Positions 40,269 through 53,515 of a stretch of 64,000 bases of DNA are shown one piece after another (positions within the stretch are counted from its first letter, which is position 1; the number at the start of each line of letters is the position of its first letter). The stretch covers positions 103,639 through 167,638 of the forward strand of contig WBMZ01005366.1 in the NCBI GenBank assembly GCA_013400975.1, in the 5' to 3' direction. Position numbers and translations under genes: made by a program. Source of the DNA: Atrichornis clamosus (Eukaryota > Chordata > Aves > Passeriformes > Menuridae). The notes under the pieces were generated by a model. That model ran no database searches. It saw nothing but the letters and a program-made list of their open reading frames with translations, and was not told the origin of the DNA.

Positions 40269-40485
40269 CAGCAGGAGAGCTGCTGCCTGACCCTTTGGGA
40301 AGAAAGAAGAGCCCTCTCGATTGCAGCTATTTAAACACCACTCTCAAAAGAGCTGTATCTGCAAAAAAGTTGCATTCTTGAAGTTATAAAGATCCTTGTT
40401 AGGTAAAATGCCACGCTTAGACTACGTTCTGATAAATTAAACCTGTGTAGGAACACCACTACTGTTGAGACTAGTTGGAATAGCC

Positions 40486-40592
40486 ACTGTTTATGCTTGT
40501 CTATGTGTGAACTACTATTGGAAATGGCTCCTGGAAGGCTTTAGCTTCCAAAATCTGGCTTGGGCCACAACTAGTTTACAAGCATAAACAGT
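40486..40592 (+). repeat. 15-bp inverted repeat in the 3' UTR
   Basis: actgtttatgcttgt at 40,486-40,500 is the exact reverse complement of acaagcataaacagt at 40,578-40,592. An actagtt core is also found near both arms. It may be the footprint of a small inverted duplication. Confidence 0.85.
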
Positions 40593-40802
40593 AGTATTGC
40601 AGCACTGAGAGTTTCCTAGGCATTGTTTCACTTACTAGTCAGGATATTGTGATTGTTATCATTCACAACTTATTTTAAATCACATAGTTGATATACCTGC
40701 TGACTCATGATCAGGGACTATGCAAAGACGACCACTGCAAACTTTCATTTACTCATTGTGCTACTCAGGGGAAGAAGTAGTGGAGGAGTGACAGTAGCAT
40801 CC

Positions 40803-40808
40803 AATAAA
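40803..40808 (+). promoter_or_regulatory. Canonical AATAAA poly(A) signal
   Basis: AATAAA lies 534 bases after the TGA stop and is the first canonical signal downstream of it. A TTTT/GT-containing stretch follows. An alternative AATAAA occurs at 41,628-41,633. Confidence 0.6.
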
Positions 40809-40829
40809 ATTCAAGTTTTCAGGCTTAAC

Positions 40830-43800
40830 TGACATTTAAATTTAACATAGGTTTAATAATAAGTCACTCTTCCATCACTTCTTCCCCTAACTCTCACTGA
40901 CTGGTGTCGAGAGCCTCTGGGGCTCTGGCTGAGCAGGAGCTGGGGAATCTGGGGTGTCCTGTGGTAATGTGGTGCAGGCAAGAGGATCAGAGAGGTGAGG
41001 GGATTGTCTGAGTTGGCTCCATCAAAATATTCCTGTGTCAGCTTTGGCAAGTGGCCTTTATTTCTGAGACTGAGCTGCTGGTCTGTAGGGCAAAACCAGT
41101 AGTACATCCCTACCTCAGACTTATCTGTGAAGATAAATGTATTTAAGAGCATGCAGTGTCCAAGTCCCACAGCAGTGAAGCTGCCCTGACAGCTGTAAAT
41201 TTGCAGGAAAACACAGATTCTGTTTGCATGTAAGTCTTCTCAAACCAATATTATTTTTCCCAGTAATAGTAAAGAACTCTGTCAGTTTTCAATTTCAGGT
41301 ACCAACTGACATTCTCTACAAATAAAGGCAATTTCTTGTCAGGGTCTGCACTTCAGGAAAGCCAAAAAGAGATTTTCAGATGACTTTTGTGAAACAAAAT
41401 GCAAAGGAATATTTGAAAGCTTGTAACTTTTCCCATCTGCTCCATAGATAATGATACATTTTATAATGATATCTTCTTGATTTCTGTTCATTTACTCTGA
41501 GTTTAAGAATGAGGTAATTGTATGAATTATATGTGTAGCAATATTATTTAGGGATGGGAGAGTTGGGCTAGATCTGCTTCCTATGTGGTGGTTTTTTTAA
41601 TGTGCATTTTCTGTTCTTCTTTCGTTTAATAAAAATTTAATAAGTGCTTAACTGCTTTTCTAGATACTAGGTCAAGAGTGCCCTGAGCAACAAACAGCAT
41701 TAGTTGAATGCAAAGAAAACAAGAAGAACAAGTATTTGTGAGGAATAATTCATATACTATGTTTACAGTAGTTTTTAATTGATGTTTGCTAGCCTCTATG
41801 TGAATGACTTTGCTTTTGAAAATGCTTTCAGAGTTGTTGTATTTACTTCTCTCCAGAATTTTTGTGCTAGAAATAATATTTCGTAGGTGTTATTTGGTGT
41901 TCATGCTTTGTTATTGCACTGCTTGAGACGTTTGTGATTGCTGAAAACATTTTCCTCTACCTTTGGTGGCCAGTCCCAGAGGAGTGGATGCTGACTACTT
42001 ATCAGATAAACTCCCTGTGAGCTTGCAATGATTTGTGTCAGTGAAGCCTGTGCAACACCTGGGCTGACCCACGTGCTCCCAAAGTGGGTTTTGGCCCGCT
42101 GCCCTGCAGCTCCGTGCCTGCTGAGCAGGGGAGTGGTTCACAGGAAGGAGGGACCCACGGGGAAGAGGGCAGAGGCAGCCTCCTGGGAAACAGAGGGGAG
42201 AGGGTGTTGCAAAGGCATACTCAGACAGGAAGGCAGCAGAAAATTCGAAAGACCCACGTCCTGTGGCTCTGATTTGGAAATGAGCCTGAAAATAGATGGA
42301 AAGGAGCAAGTGTGTGGAAATCAGGAAAGCCTTTTGCAGAAGCTGTGGATGTGATAGTCAGACCAGCAGCACATGCTACCTGTGGTTTGAAGGTCCTCAT
42401 ATTCATTTGAAAGGTAAGCACGTTTTTGGTTAGTTTATTCACACCTTTTTTTCCACTATAGGAAAGATGAGAAGGAATTGCCTCAATTTAAAGGAAATAA
42501 GTTTTAGGTCAGGTAGAGAGAAATCTATCTGAGTACAAGAAGAGAAAAGCAAACTACCCAAAGTGATATTGGAACCCTGCTCAGTGGAGATTACTTTTAA
42601 AACCAGATTGCCCAAAATATCCCTATTAGCAGCACAGTATGAAGAAGGTTGCATTAAGTCTCTGCAGGTCCCTTCAAGCTCTGAATTTCCAGTTTCCAAC
42701 AAATGCCACAGCTAGAGAGTTGTGTTTGTACAGCAGCTATCTTCCTTTCTGAATAACTTGCAAAAAATTAAAAAGCCCTGTACACTACAGCCAGCAACAC
42801 TCATGACAGGTGCCTTAGGCAAAAAAATAAGCATAGGGCAGATGTAGGGTAATTTTCCTCACTTTTCAGTCAAACATTTTGAAACTTTTGGCCTTTTCAG
42901 CAGTGCAGACTTGACCAGTAAAACACGCTGAAGGCATGAGTTCCATAGGTCAAGATCTCTCTCTCTCTTAGAAATCTAATATGGTTATTCATTGTTCTCT
43001 TCATCTTTTTACTCTGTGCAAAACCAGTGGACAGTTCTCTTTCCCCTGTCATTCATGGTGTTGTAGACCACTAGCACAACTGCTTTGTCTTCCAAAGTAA
43101 CACTGTTACTTACACTGCATCCATTTAAAGTTTAGCACTTTGAAAATGTGAAAGCACATCTGCTTTTAATAACGGGAGGCTGAAAATGGAAAGCTTACTG
43201 TACTTTCTGGGGTAATAACTGCAATTTTTACAGTTTCTACAAAATTTTTTAAAGTTGGTGTCTGCACTTATAGTGTGGAGCACAAGTTAGAAGCAAAAAG
43301 GATGCGTCTTCAGTTCGGGTGTGTGGCTAAAGAACATGGTCAGTATTTTATACAGTCACTTGCATTTGTTATGTACATCTCTGGGTTCATACACATTAGC
43401 CGTCCTGGTCAAACTAAAAGATTTGCTCTTGCATACCATATAGATGAACACAAATTGAAAGGTTCACCACAAGTTGCATTAATCTCTTCTGTCTCATAAA
43501 TGAAGAAAAGCATTTTCAATGGAATTAAAATCGAAAGCCAGGCAGTAAAAGTTTAGGCATTTTTAACTCTTAAAACCTGCCTTATGCAAATTCATCCTTC
43601 AGGCCTTTAAAATTTTATTTGTATCCACTTGTTTTCCATTCCTTTTCTGCATGTATATGCTAGAAACAAACCCAGCAGCAGCCAGCACGTTTTCCCGCCT
43701 GTAGAGGTTTAACCTATAAATGAAACTAGACAGAATATTGTAAATGGTAAATATGATACAGGGTGAGAAAGGACTGAAAGGCCCAGGGTTTATTAGCAAT

Positions 43801-44856
43801 ATGTATCTTTATTTAGACAGGCAGTAGGTGCAGTCACCACTGCCAGGCCATTTCACAGCACCTCCAACAAGAACGTGCACCCCCCTTGCAGTGAATTGCC
43901 CAAAATCGGCAGGGCTGCTTCTGTTCTTCAGCAGTCCTTGCCAAGAAGCAAAGCACTCAACAGACACACAGACCAACACACAGAACACCTTTCTGTCTCA
44001 GAAACATTCCTGCTAGTGAGCGTTGAACCAGGCTGGATGCCTGGAAGCAGTGGTGTTGGAAACAAACAGGATGCTTTCTGTGGATAGCACTTTTGATAGA
44101 AAGACATGAGTCCATTGGCAGGGAATTTCCAACCAGCTGATTTCAGAGCCCTAAGTTTTGCTGTCAGACATCACTTTATAATCATGTTTAAATAGTATTC
44201 AAGTAATTAAATGTGGCTTTCAGTTCCCTCCTATGTGTGCCCAAGTACAGCAGGGAGTCGTGCCAGAGAGGGACATCTGTGCTGTCTGATTTAGGGGCTC
44301 CAGTCCCTGTACAAGAGCAGCAATGGGGTGTATTCTAATGTGTGCCACTGATAAGGCTTGTGTGAGATGCCCCTGCAGAGATATGTTCTCCTGTGCCCCT
44401 CCCTTGTCTCAGTTAACATAACTATTTTTTTCTTTTTCCTTTTTTTTTTTGTCCTCCTTAAAAAGGGGATTTTGAATAAGAAACAGCAGAATTGCTTTTG
44501 CCAGGTTTGTACCATCAAAAGTACAGCAGGCAAGGAGAACTTTTTCCTGTAGCTGGTGAGGGATCATTTTGTGTAGCTGTAGTGTAGGCTTAGTAAGTGG
44601 AATGCTTGGGATGATTTTAATGGAATTACTTTGTGTGTATTTCAGATATACCTACCTCCATCTAAACAAAAATGAAAACGAAATTTCTGGAGGACTCTTT
44701 ACTTAAAATTTTCATCAGTGTGACTCATATTTTGTTGCTACCTGCAACAAGAATACTGAAAATTTAATCGTACAGACAGGATAGGTAAAGATGTACAAAT
44801 AATGTAGAAAAAATTCTGTGTTTCTCGTACTCTGGTTAACATAGTTCTTGAGTATA
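40830..44856. other. Non-coding stretch, no gene recognised
   Basis: No exon is recognised. A GC-richer patch at about 42,040-42,260 has overlapping open frames on both strands, which is expected of GC-rich DNA and is not coding evidence. A second AATAAA at 41,628 may serve as a distal poly(A) site of the upstream gene. Confidence 0.55.
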
Positions 44857-44975
44857 TAGAATCACAGAATGGTTTTCGTTGGAAAGAACATTAAAGATCA
44901 TCTAGTTACAACCCCCCCACTGTGGGCAGGGACAACTTCCACTCGACCAGGTTGCTCACAGTCCAATCCAACCTT
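44857..44975 (-). mobile_element. CR1 LINE 3' tip, minus strand
   Basis: Plus-strand text runs tagaatcacagaatggtttt, gttggaaagaac, gatcatctagttacaacccc, then gggcagggacaacttccact and gaccaggttgctcacag. This is the reverse complement of the CR1 3' UTR and tail, in the same order as the plus-strand copy at 13,066-13,238. Confidence 0.88.
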
Positions 44976-45984
44976 GTGCAAACGTTTTGGTTTTTCATTA
45001 TTGAAGACAGCAAAATCAACTCTGTGAAACAAAGCAAAGTCCAGCTCCCTCTCTTCTCTACAGAACACAGAATAATCACTGCTGTTAGCAGGGACTTTGT
45101 GCCTCTTGGGGATCAAGTCCAGACCATTCAGAAGGGTCCAGGGGAAGTGTTGCTGTTCACTTCTAAATTAAATCAATTTTCTTTGTAACTGTGAGCCAAA
45201 CTGTGCAAAATTTTCTCACATCAGTAATTGACTGGAGTCATCAAGACCATTCATGTGAGCAGTTTACAGAGCTTCATTTCACTTGTTCTGTGCTATAGAT
45301 ATTGTGCTGCTATTCTCTTCTCCTGTGCAACTGCTACATAACTACAACTCTAGATTTAGATCCCATTTGTGTTTACACAGGAATTCCTTTTACAGTTTCA
45401 TCCAGTTAGGCATATTCTTTTAAGGACTGTAAACTCACAGTTGCATCTGAGCTTGCAGAGTGCCTTCTGACATTATTGGTCTGGGATTTTAACAAAACAA
45501 ATCATAGACCTAGTGCCTGCAAGTTATGTCAGTAGAGAAGTGCTCTCTGAATAATAGATTAGGAAAATAATCTGCCATTCTTCAGTACAGATTTGCAGTT
45601 TCAGCAGCAGATGGCTCAGATACTGCAGGGTCTGGGTCTGTGAATGGTGACATTGTTACTCCTCCATCAGCCTCATTACACCTGGGCAGTCTGTCTGTGC
45701 CCTCTTACAGGCACCCCATTGTAACCCCAGATGATCAAGATATATAATCCTGGCATTAAATAAATACATTTTAAAATGGGATTACTGTGAGGATGACTAA
45801 CAAATTCTGATCAGCAAATCCCAAATTCTGATCCTACTGCAATGAGAAGAGTTTATTCATAATCACCTCTGTGTTTTGAATCTTAGCACCCTGAGACATT
45901 CTAGGGACTTGGAAGGCTGCATTTTCTTTCTTAACTGTCTATGGAATTCCAAGGCCAGTGATAGATCCTGATGATAGAAAAATA

Positions 45985-46075
45985 CTCTGAAATCATCAGA
46001 GCCTGTTGCAGTGCCCAACCAGCCTCTGGAGGAAAAAACTTTTCCTGATACCTCTCTGACTCTGATGCCTAGCTT
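45985..46075 (-). mobile_element. Degraded CR1 LINE fragment, minus strand
   Basis: The string cctgttgcagtgcccaacc followed by gcctctggaggaaaaaactt and cctgatacc matches in order the CR1 segment also seen at 29,085-29,130 (cagtgcccagccaccctctg, aagaacctttt). It is strongly diverged, and the surrounding bases cannot be assigned. Confidence 0.65.
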
Positions 46076-49000
46076 TAATGTAGGAACAGAACTGAAATGG
46101 AAATAGGGAACACACACAACTGGAATTAGAGCATAGCATGTTTAAGGTTTTCAAAGAAGACTAAAAATACATTCTGCTCAGGATTTGCATTTGTTATACC
46201 ATCAGTCTAGAACTGGTGGCAGAGGGGAAGCTACCTTTCAAAAGGTAAAATATTTGCTATTTTTAGATTTTATTAAACCCCTTAAATTTCTGTTTCAAGC
46301 TTATTTGTAATACTTTTATTGAAGGGGTGGAGTCTGCTTCTGGGATTTGTAGTGACTGAAATTTTTAAGGGTTTGCTTTTAGACATGCGTTTTCAGGAAG
46401 ACCTAGTATGGATGAAAAGTAACAAAGAAATAAGAAGTAAGAGAAAGGCTGAGGGGTGGGTTGCCATGCCATAAAGTAGAAGGTGGCTGCCAGCTGCAGT
46501 CAAACAGGACTATATGTAAAGTCTTTGTATCTACTTTATTGGATACGAAGCTTCACAGAAGGCTCATATGAAATAAAGCTCACAAATTCGTGAGCACATC
46601 AAGAAGAAAATACTGGCTAGTGAGGCTGTTGTGGAAGAGAAAGCAATTTAAACAGTAGCTTAGTAGTGGCAGGACAAAGTTGCTGTGATTAAATGATATG
46701 AATGATAAACCTTTAAGTCACATTATTCAGCAAGGAGAACTACTGCACTGGTTCCTGTCACATAGTTTGCCATTTGTTCTGTTGAGATGAAATTTAGTGA
46801 TCTAAATTTGTCAGATCCTACAAAATCCACATTTTTTCCCCCTAGAAATCCTAAATGGTTTCTTTCCAGTCAGCTCCTGATCAGCTTGTGCTGTTGGACC
46901 TGAGGTGAAGAAACTTTGTTCTACCCATTTTATGACAACCAAGCAAGAGAAATGTAACTCCTTGGTCACAGGCTACTTATTTATCAGGAAACTTAAACTG
47001 ATTCTAGACATGTTCACAGGTGTTTCAGTATCTTTGGAAATCTGGACCTTATCCACACATTTTACTAACAACCATTTTGGTTAGTACCAACAAAGGCCAT
47101 GATTTTTTTCCCAATATGCAGGTATTTGCCAGGAAACCAGCTGAGAAAATGAAGCAGGTTTGCACATGCTCGTTACAAATATGATTGGCAACAAAATTGG
47201 GTTGTGTGTTAGCGGGGAAAATAGATGAAAATTTAACTTCAGGTGGAAATCATCCAGAATAATTAAGAGATGGTTTGGTACCTTTTCACAGCCTACCAGT
47301 TCAGCTCCTCCATTTGTTGCCGTACAACTTCCAGCCAAGGCCACCAGTTTCTCTCTGATGATGAATTCATGGCAAAACTGTAGCTTGTGAGCCATGCTGA
47401 GCTATCTGCTCTTCTCTTGTGAGCAGAGATGTGAAACGCACAAAAATCTTGTCTTGTGGTGCAGCTCTCATTTCACAGGCAAAGAAAAAGGGCATGCACT
47501 GAGAGTGCAGGAAGTGAGATGGGAGTATGAGTGCAGCCCAGCAGGAAGGTTTTGGAAGGAAGTCATGAAATCAATGACAATATTGTAACCCTGTCTCTAT
47601 TCTTGTCTAAAATGTTTGCATTGGATTCAGGGACTCTGATAACTGAACAGAAAGATATCTGATTCCAAACTTTACGGACTTCATGAATGTTACAATTAAT
47701 GAGTTCTGTTTATTGTTCTGTCCTGGACAAAAACCAGTCAATTAAGGAAAAAAAATCACATCAAGGAGTTCATCCTTATTCATCAAGGAATACACTTTAT
47801 ATCTTGTCCTCTATGTTAAGGTACTTCATTCTCTGCCTATTGGTGCAAATGGGAGGAAAACTTAGGAAGTAGTCCAGATTCCTCACAAGGAACCATCTGA
47901 TGGCATCAGCCTCTATGAGAACATATCTGCTTTTCACAGAATGCTCAGTTTCCTGTCTGTAAGACACATTAGGTATGTTTTAATGAATACTCCAGACTAG
48001 AGGAGGCTGGTGCTAAGTGTTTTGCAGCCGTGTAGATTATGCCAAATTCAAAGAAACCACAAGTCTGAAGCTGAATGGCAGGTTAGAGGTAGATGTGGTT
48101 GGGCCAGCTATTAACTAAAGAAAGTGGATCTAGCAGCAGGCCCTTGAATACTAGGGTTAGGTTGGCTTTTACCACAAGAAAAATTTCATTTGGACTCACA
48201 GCTAAAAATGTCACTGTTGTGTGCGCTCACATCAGCTCAGAATGAGCTGTCAGTGGAAAATACGATCTTCTAAAATTCCCTGGTGCTTTTTCACTGCACA
48301 GAATCCCGGAACCCTCAGAGGTGGTGTGGAGACACAGAACAATGCCATTTTTATGTAGTCACACAACGTGCATGACCAAAATGTCTTCTGTGTATAAATA
48401 ATACAGATACAGATGCCCCCTTTGCAAAGATGGAAGAAATCAAAAAGTGCAGTTCTGAAACACTACGGCAAAAAGCTGTGTTTTCAATTTGGAATGAGAG
48501 CTGGGAGCATGTGAAGAATAAATGAAATGGAGAGATTAAGCAAGAGTATAAGGCTTTAGCGACAATGTCAGATGCCCGGGGGACAAGAATGAAGCAAGGA
48601 CAGAGATCAGGGCTAGAAATAGTATACATAAATTGAAGTAATAGGTCTAAGACGATCAGAAGATCATAAAAGCTAAAATAGCAACAAAAAGTATTGAAAG
48701 ACCAATGACTGGAAGAACAGATGGGAAACTGAGATTTGAAGGGTGAAAGCAGCCAAGATAATGAGCAACCAACAATGAAGAAGTCTCTGAAGTGAGGGAA
48801 GACAATTGGAGGTGGTGACTTGGAAGGCTGAAGGCGTCAGATAAAAGGAAGTGGAAAGGAAATGCTGGGGTTTAGAGAGTGAACCCAATGCAACTCAATG
48901 TTTAACTAAAGCTGAGTACAAAGCAAAGTCACAGGCACTGATTTAAGGTGTCAAAACGTTAGAAAGGACCAGCATGTTTCGGAATAAACTTATGTATGAC

Positions 49001-52000
49001 CTGAATACTGTAACCAAGGACTGTCCTTATAATGGGAAAAACAAAACTGTAGCTTGAAGTAATCCTGAACTAAGAGTGTTTTGGCCCAAATATTGATGTT
49101 GTAAGCATTCTTTTTTAAAAAAGAAATAATATTTTGTCCCTTCAGCAGCTTTGCAAACACAGCTGTTGGGCACTGGCTTTAATTATATTTAAGTCAGTGT
49201 ACTGGTACCAGCTTGATGGTTAGAGGACACCTACCAACTATTTTTTTACTTGAACGCCTTTTAGTTAACAGAAAAATCCAAATGAACTGTTATTTCTAGC
49301 TCAGACTGAAACCAATTCAGTCATTTCCAATGTTTCTTCACAAGACAGAATAGAAAATCTTGCAATCTCTGAATGTTGCATAATGGGTGAATAAAGAAAT
49401 AAGAGTTTTTTCTGAAGGACTGGATATTCTAAATATGAGGGGGTTTTTTTGGTAGTGATAGAAGCTCTTTCTATGTTGGTTCCTACACACCAGCCCTGCT
49501 GCCTGGCTGTGTGGGCACAGATATGGTTTTCAGTAACCAAATGCAATCCAAGTTAGTGATGCACACTTTATCCCTAAGGGAAAGGTTAGTAATAATCTTT
49601 TTCATTTCTTCCCTTCAGGAGAATTCTTGCTAAAACTTTGATTTTGGGGGTGTTGATAGTGGAGGTTTTTCTTGGAGGTGGTGGTGGAGGGTTTCTGTGG
49701 GCTTTTTCATCAGGAGCCAATTTCTGCTTCATCACTCATTGCTATGTTAACCTAACAAAAATCCCTTCCAATGAAAAAAGTTGAACTCTAGAACAGGCTC
49801 GAATTTTACAAAACAGTGTCCTAAGCAATTTCAATATGCATCATGCTTGAAAAGACTGAAAAATTCTCTAAAAATGGAAAATTATCTTTTAATAGAGATT
49901 TTTACTTCACCTGCTGGAAGTTCCACAACAGAAGTACTCAAAGAAAAATGTGCTTGAATACTAGGACATTTTCATCAAAAACCAAAGGATCATGGTCTCT
50001 TCAGATAATATTTAGGTAGATGAGCATGTCATTTCAGAAAGTCACAGTGAAACCAATGGACAGCTAGAAATTTCAGGGAAATCTAATTTTATACTCCAGT
50101 GTATGAAATGTAATTATTTATAGGGTGGTGAGAATTATATCAAGGTGACATGCTGCTAAGAGGAAGAATTCAGAAAAATCTGACCAGGTATTCGGGCAAA
50201 GTACTGTTTCTTTGTTTATAATAATTCTTCCAATCAGCCTGTTGTGGACTTCACTGAAAATTTCCAGAGGCTTTTGGTGACTAATAATATATATATTTTT
50301 TGCTTGCAATTGGATACAAAAACTATCCCTTTTTAAAAAGAAATAAATATCAAAATTATTCCGTGTTTTTTTCAGGGAAAATAGTCTTCCTCTTGCCCCT
50401 ACCCTCCTGTAACTCTAGATTACGAAGCTCTTGTGTCTACTCTACCTCATCTGTGATATCTAATTAGCGGAATGAAAATGAAAAATGGGACTCTGTTGGG
50501 AGAGAGGGGCTTCTTCAGACCCATGCAGTCAGATGCCAGTTTCTGCTGCAGTAAAATGAAAGAAGTTCTCTCAGTGTTTCCATTGTTGTTTCAGGCAGCT
50601 ATTGGAATTGTTTCTAGTTGTTCCCCTCTTGGTTTAAGAAGGTACGATGAGCACAGCAGTTTATTCTTAATTGCTCTCCATTGTCAGTGTTTGTCCACTA
50701 ACACACTTCCTGTAGATGATGTTCCTCTTATTTCCAAAAGAAGAGTGGGCCTCCTACTAAGGACTCTGACTCCCTTTAGGGATGCTTTGACATACAAGTG
50801 AAAAACATTGGTAACAACTAGATAATACTGGGTTTATGTGGAAGAATCTTTCCCTCAAAAACAACCCACCTATATGTGCTCTGAGACAGCGTCTCCTGCT
50901 CTCCTACACCCCTCCATAGCCTTATCAGTAACGATAAAGAACACCTCTATAAGCCTGCATCCACTTGGGCACATAGATCCAGTCACAGGAGAGAAAAGGG
51001 GCTTGGAAGACAACAAAACATTGCATCTTTTACATGAAACAGAGGCTTTGCATATGTTACACAAATTTCGATTTTAACTGATCACTTTTCACTTCTGATC
51101 TGGAAAAGGAAAGTGAAAAGTAAGAATAAACCAACTGCATGAAAAGAAGTTTTAAAATTATGGAAAATAATATGTAAATAAGTTGCGTTTGTTCCATCGT
51201 AACCGATTCTTAATTTCATTTTATTAATTCAGGTTGTTTCACTTCCCGATGTGTAAGGTGTCTTGCTTTCTTCTGCTCCTTCCAACATTTTAACATCACT
51301 GTGAGACTTTTTGGTCCTGCTTTGGGATAATGAAAATACTGGCTGACATGCAAAACACATGCTCTAGAGGATGTCTGCTTTAGAAGATGCAGTGAGGCTA
51401 AGAATGATATATAAGTGCAGCTGATTTTTTTGGTTGTCAAGTTTTAGTGTCTTATTTTAGGCCTATTGTTAGAGTTTTGATAGATTTCATTGGAAGATTA
51501 CACGCTGGTGCAACAGCTTTTTGATCAAAAATTGTCTTTACTTGGTTGGAACAGAATTGAAGGCTTAAACAGGCTAAAGAAAAACTCAAATTCCAAGACA
51601 AGTTCAGAAAATCATGTAAATCTGCAGCTATCACACTGTAAGAGTTTGAAATGATAAAGACCACACAAATTGTTTCATGAAAGATCTTCAAGCAAAGCTT
51701 TGTTTTTTCCCTTTAGAGAAGTGGAATTTCTTCATCTTAATGAAATCCTTGTCTGTGGCACTGGTCTTTCTCATTTCCTCCCATAAAACAAAAAAAAAAA
51801 GCTTTTTTTTTTCCCCCGCTGTAATCTACTCTGCAAATACAAACAAATGCACATGCTTATTGAACTCCCACCAAAGCTTAAAAACCCATCCTTGAGCTGT
51901 TGCAGCACTGGACCCTGAGGTGAATGCAGGAAAGGAAGATTTTCCATCCAAGGAGGCTGGTTGCAGCTGTGCGGGAATTGTCCAGCAATACAGGGAAAAG

Positions 52001-53184
52001 GAACTTTCGTTAACACAAAATACAAAGCCACTTTTTTAGTTCATTATTTGGTTCAACCTAAAGTGCTCTAACAGTTGTACAGACTGGAGTTTTTATACAT
52101 ACCCCCAAAATTCAGATGTGAGTGTGGAGCAGTTTGGGTTTGTTTGCTATCTGACCTCAGTGACTAACAGGTGGACAACATCTGACTTTTTTGTGTATTT
52201 TTAAAAAATCTAGAAATGTTTAGTCTATTCATGTAGAGTCTTAAGAAAAAAATCCCCTCATTTTCAAAAAACGTTTCTGCATGAAATTTTGATGCTTCTG
52301 TATGAGTGTTGTTTTGGGGTTAGGCAGAGTAATTTGGCTTAGAGCTGCCAATTGAAATATGAACTGTTTAGAAAAAAATGTGCATCTCTAATCTGACATG
52401 GTTTTCAGAGAAGCATCTGCAGTTTGTTTTGTTGTAGTATTTAGATACATATTCAACTTCTTTCTTCAGCAAGTCCAATCTTTCTTTCACAACTAAAGCT
52501 GGCATATGAGTTTACATGAGTTTATAATACACAGACTGGTCTGTACAAGAAGCACTACAGATTAATTTGGATTGGAGACAACTGGATCTGAAAGGATGAT
52601 CTTAGAAATGCATAGGTAAGCCCCTGACCATGGGTAGGATACATATTTTCATTTGGTGCAGAAAGCTGAATGTTTCTGAATGTTTTGTAAATATTTGGAA
52701 CCTCTGCTGTAGTTTGCAAAACTGTTTGTAGAAACTCTCCACAACAGACACACCCAGGAGATCACCAACCCTGTCTGTTGGACCCAGAGCCAGGAATCCC
52801 ATGCTTTTCCTGACTGTGGCCTAGTTCAGTTTCTGATTAGTTTTAGTTTTCTATTTTTTCACTTGTAAATCTCCCCAAAACTTTGTATCCTATGTCATCG
52901 ATAGTTTAGGACATACGTGCTTCACCAAGAGAATCCAGAAAGTGTGATTATTTTTAAGTGGTTTCTTGGTATGTAGAACTCGTGGTTGCACAAGTGTGCT
53001 TACAATGGCCTCCCTTGCACAGGAGGAAATGTAGCAAGCAGTAAGTGTGGGACTGACTGTGGGGGTGCTCTTGGCTCCCATCGTGGTGCTTCTGTGGGAA
53101 CCCCCTTTCCCTGTTGTCTCCTTTGGTGCAGGACTGGGTGGCAGAGTCCAGGGGGCTCGTGTATTTGAGGCAGGCTTGAGTCTG
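46076..53184. other. Non-coding stretch, no gene recognised
   Basis: No exon chain or RNA gene is recognisable in 7.1 kb. Palindromic A/T structures lie at 49,108-49,125 (ttctttttt then aaaaaagaa) and 51,791-51,812 (A10-GC-T10). Open frames here have no known motif. Confidence 0.55.
51791..51812. repeat. A10-GC-T10 perfect palindrome
   Basis: Ten A, then GC, then ten T form a 22-bp perfect palindrome, with an eleventh A to the left. It has very high hairpin potential and is also prone to length error in sequencing. Confidence 0.9.
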
Positions 53185-53515
53185 AACGGTGTCGAGTCTG
53201 GAGGAAAGGAAGATCAGGGGAGCCCTTGTTGCTCTCTCCAAGTACCTGGAGGGAGGTTGTAGCAAGGCAGGGGTTGGTCTCTTATCCCAGGCAACCGGCC
53301 ACAGGACAAGAGGAAATGGCCTCAGGCTATGCCAGGGAAGGTTCAGATTGGATATTAGGAAAAATTTCTTCTCTGCAAAGGTGGTTAAACACTGGAACGG
53401 GCTGCCCAGGGAAGAGGTGGGGTCATCATCCCTGCAGGTGTTTAAAGAAAGACTGGACGTGGCACTCAGTGATCTCAGAGATCTTTTCCAACCTTAATAA
53501 TCCTGATTCCTGCAC
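53185..53515 (+). mobile_element. CR1 LINE 3' fragment, plus strand, with internal deletion
   Basis: The plus frame at 53,189-53,497 reads through the CR1 ORF2 C-terminus: [36 protein letters not shown] and [13 protein letters not shown]. The text then passes directly from gtggcactcagtgatct to cagagatcttttccaacctt. Related copies such as 8852-9346 have extra 3' UTR bases there. The terminal repeats have decayed to taataatcctgattcctg. Confidence 0.92.

Larger units (their letters stand above)
40269..40825 (+). other. 3' UTR of the membrane-protein gene
   Basis: It runs from the stop codon to shortly after the poly(A) signal at 40,803. It contains a 15-base inverted repeat (40,486-40,500 with 40,578-40,592) that could fold into a long-loop hairpin in the mRNA. 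A second AATAAA at 41,628 would give a longer isoform. Confidence 0.55.

Noticed and set aside
42028..42354. GC-rich frames on both strands
   Set aside because: Several overlapping frames on both strands reflect base composition. No acceptor or donor pair gives an exon.
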